Origin: Psococerastis gibbosa
Taxonomy: Eukaryota; Arthropoda; Insecta; Psocodea; Psocidae
Assembly: GCA_963971405.1 (NCBI GenBank)
Contig: OZ020484.1
Location: 3,906,001-3,970,000 of the forward strand
Length of the DNA: 64,000 nt
Direction: 5' to 3'
The notes under the pieces were generated by a model that was given only the letters and a program-made list of their open reading frames with translations, was not told where the DNA came from and made no database searches. Both the position numbers and the translations under genes were made by a program. This document shows positions 1 to 9,100 of the stretch, piece after piece (the first letter of the stretch is position 1; the number at the start of each line of letters is the position of its first letter).

Positions 1-57
1 AAATGGGGGATCTATTATTAAAGGTTAATGGCAATGGTGGAATGATATTTAACAAAT

Positions 58-228
58 GGTTAGTTGGACTTACATTGCCTGCTGTGTTAATAGTCATTAG
101 AGGCATAGTCCTCATAGTCATCGAACCCCCTTCGCCCAACAATGGGCTCCGCCCTAATTGTTCGATTACTATAAGGTCCATGCCTCTAATGAATATTAAC
201 ACAGCAGGCAATGTAAGTCCAACTAACC
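58..228. mobile_element. Fold-back (MITE-like) element in AHSA1 intron 3
   Basis: The sequence from 58 to about 128 returns as its reverse complement at about 164-228. The outer ~48 bases pair with a single mismatch (GTTAGTTGGACTTACATTGC at 59 against its complement ending at 227), and the inner arm pairs less well. The loop at about 130-160 is GC-rich. It has no coding capacity. It lies in the last visible intron of AHSA1, just left of exon 3. The superfamily is unknown because no clear target duplication was found. Confidence 0.75.
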
Positions 229-288
229 CTTTCTTAAAAGGGGGAGTTCGATTTGCTCTTAAGTAATAAGTTAAACATGGCTACTCAC

Positions 289-527
289 GTTGCGGGAAGT
301 CCTTGCTGATGAAGTTTTAACTGCGTGTGGTCGCTCTCCTGTTTTATGTCTATTGTAACGGTCGACAGCACGCTGTCGGGCCACCTCTTAACCCTCCACT
401 TCTGGACTATTCGTTCATTCGGAACTATTTCGACGAATTCGCCGACTATATTGCCGCCAAATAGTTCAAACTCTCCGCCTGGCCGCAAGTCGAGCTTAAC
501 TGGGCCCTGCGTAAACGCTCTCACCAA
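289..527 (-). CDS. AHSA1: AHSA1 coding exon 3
   Basis: The acceptor is TTGTTGCAG| before 527. The frame reads LVRAFTQGPVKLDLRPGGEF through to HQQGLPA, the body of the C-terminal AHSA1 (SRPBCC) domain. The donor is CGCAAC|GTGAGTAGC after 289 and leaves two bases for the next exon. No matching terminal exon (family pattern WxxYxxEGIKxTFGYG) is present in 1-288, so it lies left of the window. Confidence 0.93.
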
Positions 528-2801
528 CTGCAACAAGAGACGTACGTTAAGAAAGTCGCAATTATTGAGAAATTGTGATGGTCGAAATACTTAATAACAC
601 GACCTGAAGTTAATTGTTTTGTTTTATAACCCAATTTTAAAAGAATTTATTTTGTATTGTAGATTAAGTGTTTAGATTAAGTTTTAATATAAATGTTATC
701 TATTAGGTCGAGGGGCCCATCACGGGAATTCTCAAAGGTGCCCCTCTGAACCACTAATGAAATGTATGTAGAATGTATTCCTCAATAAATAAAATTTACT
801 TTTACTTTACTTTACTTTTACTTGATTTCCAGATTTCAATGAAATTGGCTACTTGCCAGTTGCAAAAATAAAATATTTAACATATGCTAGGTAGCTAAGG
901 TAGCTTATAGGCTATCAATGGTAAAACAATAACGTTTTTGAATGAAACAAAATTGAGTGTGTGAGAGTTTTTATCAGTGGATTGCAAAAGCTAAAACGCC
1001 ATGGGGAACATGAAAATGACGTCACATTTCAATAGTCGTCATTCGGTGGTGGACCCCCTACCGCCCTCGCTGCATCACAAATGACCACATATTGTTATGT
1101 CCTTCTAACTCGTAGGAGCAATGTTTTCGTTTTCTGCAGGCTAATTCAATTTTGACTTCATACCTCTTACCTCGCGCTAAATTTATCATGTTTCTCTGCT
1201 CTTGCGTCACAACGAAAAAGAGTCAACAATCCAGTTTTCAAGAGCCCGCCATAAGAAGTTACACTTCAAAATTAATTTGTGTCAAACCAAAATCTATAGC
1301 CTCTAAATTGCTGACAGTGCATCAATTACCTCTGGAATAGTGAGAGCGTTGTAAAGCTCGGTACTAGTGCACTGGAACTTGACAGTAAAATCCAGGTGTG
1401 ACAATTTTAATTTTGAGGCGGCAATGTCACTCGCAGTATTTTTACTTGTTACTTTTACTTTGGACTCAAGTCCACTTGTTAAATTATTCATAGTTGTAGT
1501 CGTATTGTTAATTCTCGTGCTACTGGAATCATCCTTTTTGGGTAGAATCATCCCCTGGGTGAACTCTGAAACATCAAAGACATCTTATAATTAGAGGTCG
1601 CAATGCCGGATCTCGGAAAATTTTTGCTCCCGGTTATCTGTGGTTTTCAGAGAGTGAATCCGGCTATTTCGCTATTGGATAGTTATAAATATAGTAGAAT
1701 AGTGCGATTTTTTCATTTGGTTCCTATTTTTACAAATTTAAGTGTCGATCGCTTTTTCTCGCCAGTTGCATGCATTGCACACAGGAGTAGAACTAGTCAG
1801 CTTAAAAGAGGGGTACAGTAGGTTATGAAACGCAGAGAAGATCTTGTCCAGTGACCTCCTGATAGCAGTATGCCAATGCACGCTAATGTGCACGTAATAC
1901 ACAAACATAAATAAACAAACATTTTATTAACAAAGTAACTCTTATTCTTAAAATAAAATGCGCAAGCTTTAGCCTCTACGTAACTAACTGCGCAATGTGG
2001 CACCAAATACTGTATATCGTTCTGCATTGTGGTTTTATACCTTAAGTTTATTGTGTTTTTCGTGATTTTTTACAGCCATATTATTCCAACATACTTAATT
2101 GTTACACATTAATAGGGGACCCCAGCACGGGTTAATCCTTTGGGGTCCCCCTACCACCAATTATTGTAATATACTGTTAAACTGTTGTAATGCTGTAATG
2201 TTTTATTATATAATTGTATTATAACACAAGCAACTCGGTGGGTGTGTAAGCACGCCCAAGCTTGCAGTTACTCTTAAAATAATAATATAAACAAAATTTG
2301 TTTATTTATTTATTTATACTCACCATCCTTCAAACCTTGAATGTACTTTGCCAGCTGGTCTCGAATTTTGTCTCGACACTTAGCGTAAATTAACTCCTTC
2401 ATTTTTTGGGCCTCCTTAGTTTTCTCATTTACCGATACTTCCACCTCAATCTCGTGCAAGTCGTTCTCTTCACTTAGATTCGGTATCACAATGTTACCGC
2501 TCACATACTCGTCGGAGCCGTTGACTCTGCCGCGCCACTTCAACGTCAATTCCCATTCGTAAAAGAAAATCAACTTTCCTTTCCGATTGTTGGCGTTAGC
2601 CTCACCTTCCGCTTTTTCGACTTCGGTAATCCTCATACGAAACCCGTCCTCGACTACTTTAAAGTCAGTAAATAACTCCTTGAACTTGGATTTGGACCAA
2701 CCGCAAGCGTTCTTTTCCGTCCAATGCCAGTTGTTTACATTTACGGCATCTGGTCGTTCTTCAACTATCCATCTAGGATCACCTTCACCCCACTTGGCCA
2801 T
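289..2801 (-). CDS. AHSA1: Activator of Hsp90 ATPase (AHSA1), three exons, 3' end outside window
   Basis: AHSA1 is a cytosolic co-chaperone that binds Hsp90 and stimulates its ATPase. Joining exons 2801-2324, 1565-1330 and 527-289 gives about 317 residues with every intron phase agreeing; family members are near 340, so only about 25 C-terminal residues are missing off the left edge. The N-terminal Aha1 domain carries NVNNWHW (21-27) and RKGK (73-76), the latter known to matter for ATPase stimulation. A Ser/Thr/Asn-rich linker follows EFTQGMILP. The C-terminal SRPBCC-fold domain begins near LDFTVKFQCTSTELYNAL and includes GGNIVGEFVEIVPNERIVQKW. The start at 2801 is chosen because MAKWGEGDPRWIVEERPDA is the conserved N-terminus and the context has G at -3 and +4. 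Introns 1 and 2 hold plus-strand LINE 3' ends, and intron 3 holds a fold-back element. Confidence 0.95.
600..830 (+). mobile_element. LINE 3' end in AHSA1 intron 2
   Basis: AT-rich sequence leads to a hairpin (GAGGGGCCC...GGTGCCCCTC, about 708-748). It is followed by AATAAATAAA and a TTTACTTTACTTTACTT-type simple-repeat tail near 790-822. A stem-loop followed by a short microsatellite is typical of Jockey/CR1-group LINE 3' ends. No reverse transcriptase codons remain. It lies antisense to AHSA1. Confidence 0.55.
1330..1565 (-). CDS. AHSA1: AHSA1 coding exon 2
   Basis: The acceptor is TTTGATGTTTCAG| before 1565. The first two bases complete a Glu codon begun in exon 1, giving D-EFTQGMILP, a conserved junction in this family. 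The exon covers the low-complexity interdomain linker (Asp/Ser/Thr/Asn rich) and the start of the C-terminal domain (LDFTVKFQCTSTELYNALTIPE). The donor is CCAGAG|GTAATT after 1330, phase 0. Confidence 0.92.
2095..2318 (+). mobile_element. LINE 3' end in AHSA1 intron 1, next to the splice donor
   Basis: It has the same layout as the intron 2 copy: a hairpin AGGGGACCCC...TTTGGGGTCCCCCT (about 2112-2152), an AT-rich spacer and a TTTATTTATTTATTTA tail ending about six bases from the exon 1 donor. The hairpin loop wording (CACGGG, CTTT/CAAAG) resembles that at 708-748, suggesting related families. It is antisense to AHSA1. The left limit is uncertain. Confidence 0.5.
2324..2801 (-). CDS. AHSA1: AHSA1 coding exon 1
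   Basis: The exon encodes residues 1-159 plus one base, from MAKWGEGDPRW to GLKD. The donor reads AAGGATG|GTGAGTATA. Seven bases upstream of the ATG, the minus strand has a pyrimidine-rich tract ending in CAG (about 2820-2809). This looks like a 3' splice site, so the 5' UTR is probably split and transcription starts further right; that part is inference. Confidence 0.93.
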
Positions 2802-2829
2802 TTCTAATCTGAAGACAAAGAAATTAATT

Positions 2830-3250
2830 TTAAAAACTCCCAACAAATGGGAAATACGGTGCTGATGGTGTTGGAAAATGGAAATATCATCTTAATATAA
2901 AATTGGTATAATGCTCTAAAATTAGTATATTATTTATTGCAAATCAATCAATAAATCTTTGTCCATGACCCGCCAAGGTGGGATAGACGGCGTCCAAAAA
3001 AACACAACACAAAGTAGATTTTTTCATTCAGAAAAAATTCAAAATATGATTAAAACATTACCTACTTCTGGAACTTTCCAAACTTAAAGCAGTATTTAAA
3101 ATAATTATCTTATATTGTCATTTGTATTACTTTTGGTGTGCTTATCGCTTATATGGAACCTGGGAATTTTAAAATGCCAGGCATTCCATGATTCTTTGCA
3201 GTTTACGGATACTTATCAAACGATGGTCGAGCCAGGCCTTATTAATTGAA
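2830..3250. other. AHSA1 upstream region, no gene seen
   Basis: AT-rich sequence upstream of AHSA1 (minus strand). It probably holds the 5' UTR exon and promoter of AHSA1, but no convincing core element can be named. No conserved reading frame is present. Confidence 0.4.
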
Positions 3251-3571
3251 GTAAAGGTTAAGTTTAGCTACCCCTCATAAAATCACAAAATTAGGTTCTG
3301 TAGCTTTAAAGAAACCCATTTCCGAAAGAATTAAAAGTCGGAAAAGTATAGTTTTTTAGTTACAGCCGAATTTAGTTCGAATTTTTGCATGTGCCGGTAT
3401 TAGGGACAAATTGCTCATATTTTTTATGGAAGGAACATTGTCAGAGGCATGTAAATAAGACAACCCTTGCTTAAAATATGAATTCCCTTGCAAATAGGAT
3501 GTTTTCCTTCCATATTAAAAGCATTTTCATTCGACTTTTGATACAACGGGGTAGCTAAACTTAACCTTTAC
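3251..3571. mobile_element. 321 bp terminal-inverted-repeat element
   Basis: The ends are perfect 24-base inverted repeats: GTAAAGGTTAAGTTTAGCTA and four more C's at 3251-3274, with the exact complement at 3548-3571. Nothing inside is coding. GAAGTAAA occurs at both borders, but its register relative to the repeats is ambiguous, so the target duplication and superfamily remain open. It lies between AHSA1 and the truncated LINE. Confidence 0.75.
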
Positions 3572-3887
3572 CGAAGTAAATTAGCAACCAGCGAACTAAC
3601 CCAGATGCGGTTTACCATCAATTCTCCCTTTGAACTAGCAAGCAACTAACAGCTCCATCTTCGGCCTATCATTGTGATGTTTAAAACTTTAAAATATTGT
3701 CATAGCATCGGCTTCATACGACTATTGGCAATGACTAAAATAGGCTACTTACCATTCACAAAGAGTAAATTTCTTTATCAAAACAAATAGAAGTTGCTGA
3801 ATTTCAATTAAAAGACGCTGGAAAGTAAGGACTGCTAAAAATTTGCAGTTTGTACTGCTACTACCTGCGTCCTGCCTTCATGTAGTA

Positions 3888-5458
3888 GTAGTAGTAGTAG
3901 TGTTTGGAGAAATAGCAAGAATGCTAATAAAAAACAACCACTTTCACTATTAAGTCATCCACTTATCGAGTAAACCACTTCGCACATCCTCTTGTAAATA
4001 TTTTTTAAATTTCAACAAGGATGAAGCCAATTTGATATCCCTTCGAAGAGAATTATATTTGGATAGACCGTCTTGGAATATGCTCTTCCTTAAAAATTCC
4101 GACGTCTGCAGCACCAACACACCGTCGCCAACATTTCTAGTGGAATAAGTGTGAATTTCACCAAATGTAGTTATTCTTGAGCGTAGGTACTCGGGTAGTA
4201 ACCCGTTCATAATTTTAAAAATGAAAACCATCGTATCAATAAAAACTTGTTCACGTACGGTAAACATTGCAAGTTCTCGAAGCATCCAATCAACAGACGT
4301 CCGATACAATGGAACATTTAATATATTTCTAAGCCCCACATTAATTGCCACTTGAATATTTCTTATTGACTCAGAGGAGGCATAATTGAACAAAGTACTG
4401 CAATAGTTAACATGGGGTTTCACCAAGGCATCAAACACCATTCTTTTACTATTCCTATTCAACACAAAACGTAGTCGCTTAAGTAGAGACATCTTTTTCG
4501 TAATCATGAGTAAGACATTGTCAAAGTGATCTTTAAAATTCAGACGACAGTCAAGGGTTACACCCAGGTATTTGAATTTCTTTACCAACTCAATCCTCTC
4601 ACCTTCAACAATAACACTAGAATTTAGCATCACATCATCCTTTGACAGAAGCATAGCTTTGGTCTTCTTCACATTAAGACATAATTTGTTCGCTTTCATC
4701 CAATTGACAACATTCATGAGGTCATTATTCATATCAACCACCATGGCATCAAGATCATCTCCAACTACATAGTACATAGTATCATCCGCAAACTTATGGA
4801 ACTTGACTTTACTTACAACTTGCCCAAGGTCATTAATATGAAGTACAAACAGCAACGGACCAAAACAAGTTCCTTGCCCAACACCTAGTTCCACGCCGAT
4901 TTCCGACGATAAGACCCCGTTTACTTTTACCCTTTGCTTCCGATTACTTAAATAGTTGTTCAACCAGTTATAAACACGTCCTCTAAGACCCAACTTCCAC
5001 AGCTTCCCAAGCAAAAGTTTCCTATCGATGGTTTCGAATGCCCGTTTCAGATCCAGAAATACAGCCAATACTTTCTTCCCATTGCCAACCGCCTGCCTCC
5101 AGTCTTCAACAACTAGCTGGATGGCCGATTCAGTCGAATGTTTGGCACGAAATCCAGATTGATTAATAGATAGTAGATTGCGATTTTTAACATGGTCCAA
5201 TATCTGTTCAATTGCCACTTTCTCCAATACCTTATCCATGGTAGGCATAACATTTATTGGCCTCAAGTCAGACATAAGGATGGACCCCACAACCTTCGGA
5301 ATCGGAGTTATGACAGCTATCTTCAACTCATCGGGAACCAAGCTATTACTCAATGACGTATTAACTATCTTGGTGACTGGCTCACCAAGGATATCCCAAC
5401 ATTTCTTTATGCATTTCTTTGTGCTTTTGTGAAATGTGAACAGGACTCCTACTCTATG
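3888..5458 (-). mobile_element. 5'-truncated LINE (CR1/Jockey group) with TAG-repeat 3' tail
   Basis: This is a minus-strand non-LTR retrotransposon consisting of the reverse transcriptase frame (5458-3950), a short 3' UTR and a 3' trinucleotide tail (plus-strand TAGTAGTAGTAGTAG near 3885-3901). There is no endonuclease domain or ORF1, so the copy was truncated on insertion. Trinucleotide-type 3' repeats are common in CR1-group LINEs. The exact 5' junction and target duplication were not found. Confidence 0.85.
3950..5458 (-). CDS. Reverse transcriptase of LINE (partial, open frame)
   Basis: The frame is open from just after a stop at 5461-5459 down to the stop at 3950; the first ~35 codons have no ATG, as expected of a 5' truncation. 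Numbering from the leucine codon (TTG) at 5353, LKIAVITPIPK and LRPINVMPT are RT motifs 0-1. LNNYLSNRKQRVKVNG is conserved. FLDLKRAFETID carries the first catalytic Asp (101), and FADD (188-191) carries the catalytic Asp pair. The C-terminal part ends YSTRNVG...LLDKWMT. Oddities are QGTCFGPLLF in place of the usual QGSVLGPLLF and AFE in place of AFD. The frame has no stops or shifts over about 500 codons, so the copy is young, but it cannot transpose alone. Confidence 0.88.
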   Translation of the reverse strand, partial: HRVGVLFTFHKSTKKCIKKCWDILGEPVTKIVNTSLSNSLVPDELKIAVITPIPKVVGSILMSDLRPINVMPTMDKVLEKVAIEQILDHVKNRNLLSINQSGFRAKHSTESAIQLVVEDWRQAVGNGKKVLAVFLDLKRAFETIDRKLLLGKLWKLGLRGRVYNWLNNYLSNRKQRVKVNGVLSSEIGVELGVGQGTCFGPLLFVLHINDLGQVVSKVKFHKFADDTMYYVVGDDLDAMVVDMNNDLMNVVNWMKANKLCLNVKKTKAMLLSKDDVMLNSSVIVEGERIELVKKFKYLGVTLDCRLNFKDHFDNVLLMITKKMSLLKRLRFVLNRNSKRMVFDALVKPHVNYCSTLFNYASSESIRNIQVAINVGLRNILNVPLYRTSVDWMLRELAMFTVREQVFIDTMVFIFKIMNGLLPEYLRSRITTFGEIHTYSTRNVGDGVLVLQTSEFLRKSIFQDGLSKYNSLRRDIKLASSLLKFKKYLQEDVRSGLLDKWMT

Positions 5459-5469
5459 CTAGATCTTTC

Positions 5470-5974
5470 TAGAAACATGCCGAATATGTAGATACTTTCT
5501 TATTTAATCCAATCGAACTGTTTATTTCAAATTAAGAAAGTAAGATGTGCTTACCAGTTTTTAGATGTGATGTAATAAATGTATACCTAACAGGCTAAAA
5601 GCTAATGCTTAAATGAGAAAATAATTTATTTAAATTTTCCAGGTCATGCAACTTCTGTTTACAATGTTTTTGCTAGCAAACTTGCCCACCATCTTTTGTG
5701 CAAAATTAAATTGTAGCAAAATCACGACGTCATGAGTAACAAAATAAGTAAAAAAAATAGCAACATGAAGAAAAAAAGAAAATTTTCATGGGGAATTAAA
5801 GAATTTATGTTAAAAATGTATTGTAAATTTCTTTAATATTTTTTAATACGGTATTTATAGTAATTAAAATAAATTTATGCCATTTGCTGCTAAAAAGTAA
5901 ACGGCCATGTTGGTTTCTATTTGTTTTTGTTTTGTTATAATATTTCTTATCAGTTGTACATTTTTTTAAATTTA
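5470..5974. other. Region upstream of the epoxide hydrolase gene
   Basis: AT-rich sequence preceding the first coding exon of the EPHX4-like gene. It should include that gene's 5' UTR and promoter. I cannot name a TATA box or initiator with confidence, and no other reading frame looks real. Confidence 0.4.
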
Positions 5975-5986
5975 ATGTTAGATAAG

Positions 5987-6190
5987 ATGAAAAAACCGTG
6001 TTTTGAGAACATTTCATTGACTGATACACTTAAAATATGGAGTCGTGCTGTGATTTATACATTAGTGGTAATTTTTAGAAGAATTTTCGTTAAATTATGG
6101 AAGAAACCGGCTGTTTTCAGTCAACTAGACAAACCACCTTCATGCCTGTTGGAAAGTATTTGGGGGAATCACATGTTTGTCAAGGTTAAG
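5987..6190 (+). CDS. EPHX4: EPHX4-like exon 1
   Basis: Residues 1-68: start MKKPCFENISLTD, membrane anchor, then PPSCLLESIWGNHMFVKVK, which matches the conserved pre-core segment of EPHX4 proteins. The start at 5987 has A at -3 and A at +4; an ATG at 5975 is in frame too. The donor is GTTAAG|GTAAGTTG, phase 0. Confidence 0.85.
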
Positions 6191-9100
6191 GTAAGTTGAA
6201 GACTAGTAAAATATATATGCATGGCTTATGTATTTCTTTGGCATGCAATATGCATTATTTTATTAAATTACAAGTTAAATCTATTGTATGGTAATCTGTC
6301 AGTATTTATTTTATCTTTGACATGTATAGTCATTGTCAATATATTAGGCCATCATTCACAGTCATTTACATGCGTTAGACACCGTCATAAACAACAACAA
6401 AAACTGTTTTCACTATTAATAAGTAATAAGACTAATAATACTGCTGATTGCATGAACTCGTTCACTGGGTATTACTCCACGTCTCCAGGGAAACTCGCAT
6501 TAATGGGTTGTCCAAAATTGAGCTTGGCCGGCTTTGTTATTTACTTCATGGAGGTCGTCAATCGCGCAGGGAATAGATAACAGTATTGGAGAGACCTAGC
6601 AAGTGGGTGTTATCCTCAAAAGCACCACAACCACACACCAAACATCTGCCATGTCGTCCCCGTTCACCGAGTAGGGCCCCTTTGGGCCTACTATGGCGAT
6701 TATTTTTCATCTTAACCTGGGGTTAACAATAAAATAAGATAATTTTAGAATAGAAAGTGCTATTCAAAATTATTTTGTTTACATTTTTTACCCATTTTCA
6801 AATTAGCCTGTGGCTACCAAGCAGCAACACAACAACAACCCCAAGAATAAGTTAATAGCCTACTAAACAGCAATGTCTTCACCTCTCTTCTCAGATTCGA
6901 CTCCATAATGGATGATTGAATAGAAATTAGAGAGGCCTTGAGTTTTACCCCTTGGATCGACAGAGATGATCTGATTTTTTAGAAAGCTTGAATTGGTATG
7001 ATTATAAATTTATCCTGCCGTTTTCATATAGTGTGGATGGAGGTATTAGTTAATTTCATGAAATTGACTCGGAAATTATTTTTTTATGAAATATTTTGAC
7101 ATCTCAGTCTTAACCAGTAAATATTATTCCATGGTCTTAACAAGATAATAAATAAATATTAAAATAAAATCTGTGTACATTTAACATTTTTAAAAGACAA
7201 CAAAATAAAAAATACACATTACTCTTACTTACCCCACCATTTGCCAACACTTCAATTTTCAAATATTTACTAAACAAATTAGGTTAGTTACAATTAGTTT
7301 AATTAGAATTTCCATTGTCTTTGTTCCAGGGAGTCAAGTTTCATTACGTTCAAAGCGGAGAAAGGTCTAAACTTCCTTTGGTTTTACTACTTCATGGATT
7401 TCCAGACTGCTGGCTAGGCTGGCGGCACCAGATAAAGGCCCTTTCGAAATACTTTCGGTGCGTACAATTATATTATATTGCTTTACTATTATAATGTCCT
7501 GAAAGACGTTGTTATGAACCTAGGCCTACTGATCAGTTATAGCCCACTATATGGCCCATTGGTCCCTTGTCCAATGCCAACGACCCCATGGATTTCGGAC
7601 ATGATTTATGATATTGTATAAGTATTTTGGGCCATTGGCGAACTGGTGTATGTCCTCGATGCCAACCTGCACCGGCTACAAACGATAATGGACAAGCTGT
7701 GACAAGCTTACCCTTGGCGCAGTGTAACAGGTGGAAGCGTTATTTAAGAAGTACGAGCCTTAGGTATTATGTGTTTTGTTACTAGGTATCTCTCATTAAA
7801 CAGTTCTCTGTGGGCTAAGGGTCACAGTTGCAGTGGCCTAAAGTCGTAAATTTAGAACTGCACAGCATTGAAAGCCGTGTTTGCACCTTCGAACAAGCGA
7901 GCTTCTGTGATGTATCTTGTAGCTTATAAAAGTTGCGTATCCTTTTTTTTACTGTTTTTCTGTTAAATTATATAATCAAGTAATTGACAAGAAAGGATAA
8001 ATCCTTTATTTTCTGAACGTTCTTGTATTTTTGACGACATTTATTTATTTCTCATTCCACAGCTACAGAACGAATGTTGAATGAGACTGCGGCGCTCGTA
8101 CGTTAAAAGTATTGATTTTACAAAAACAAAGCTTATCACTTAAACTATAGGAAATTTTCTCTAGTTCAATTTGTTAAATAGGTATTTTTATCGTAAAATG
8201 AGTCGGAAAGGAGATATTGCCAAAAAACTGATTTTAGACGCCATTTTTCCACGATGGTGGCGCGAGCGGCAAAGATAAAAGATATGAGGTGGCAAAGTTG
8301 AAAATCGTAAAGAGCATATCGAAATCTATAAAATCTCCAATTTTCAAAACTCCCGGAAAACTTTCCAGGTAACCTCATTTTTTTGCTTCAAATGACGACC
8401 AAGCCGTTAAGATGTAAAAGTGGTCAGATGAGAAATGCATTAAAAATGCAAACTTTCGTAAATTTCCATTTCCTCTCCTGAAATATTATTACTACAGAAA
8501 CCCCCGATAAAGTGCAAGAAACTGTTTTTAAAAAAAATATTAACTATTAGAGAAAGCTTGCATTTTCTATAAATTTTTCATCTAACCCCTTTCACATCTT
8601 TGTGGCTGGGGAACGAGAAACTAAATAATTTCATCAAATATCCAAACCATTCCTTTTTTGACATTTTTCCCATACTAAATAGTTAATAAAAAAAGAATAA
8701 TTAATTCAAATAAATCAACCGCCATTAAGTGTTTACTGTGCTTATTTAAGTACCCAATAGCTTACAGATGTACATTTACCTACAGTAATATAGTAGTACA
8801 CTATGTACCTTTTTGTACCTAAATAATACGTTTGCATTTAAAAGTTTTTCTCTGCAGTACAATACAATCCAATGCAATACAAAAATTGTCCCTGACCAGC
8901 CAGAGCCGGATTGACCGTGTGACCAGTGATGTAATGCTAATCTCCCTTCGCCTATTTTCAGTGTGATCGCTTTAGACCTGAAGGGGTTCGGCGACTCTGA
9001 GAAGCCACAGTGGCGTATCCAGTACAGCGTAGAAATTTTACTGCGGGAGCTGCGTGAGGTGGTGCGTGCCCAAGGAACAAAACGCTGTATAGTCATAGGC

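Noticed and set aside
6221-6580. 119-codon frame in EPHX4 intron 1
   Set aside because: No domain and no conserved wording; it lies between two well-supported exons of a gene on the same strand.
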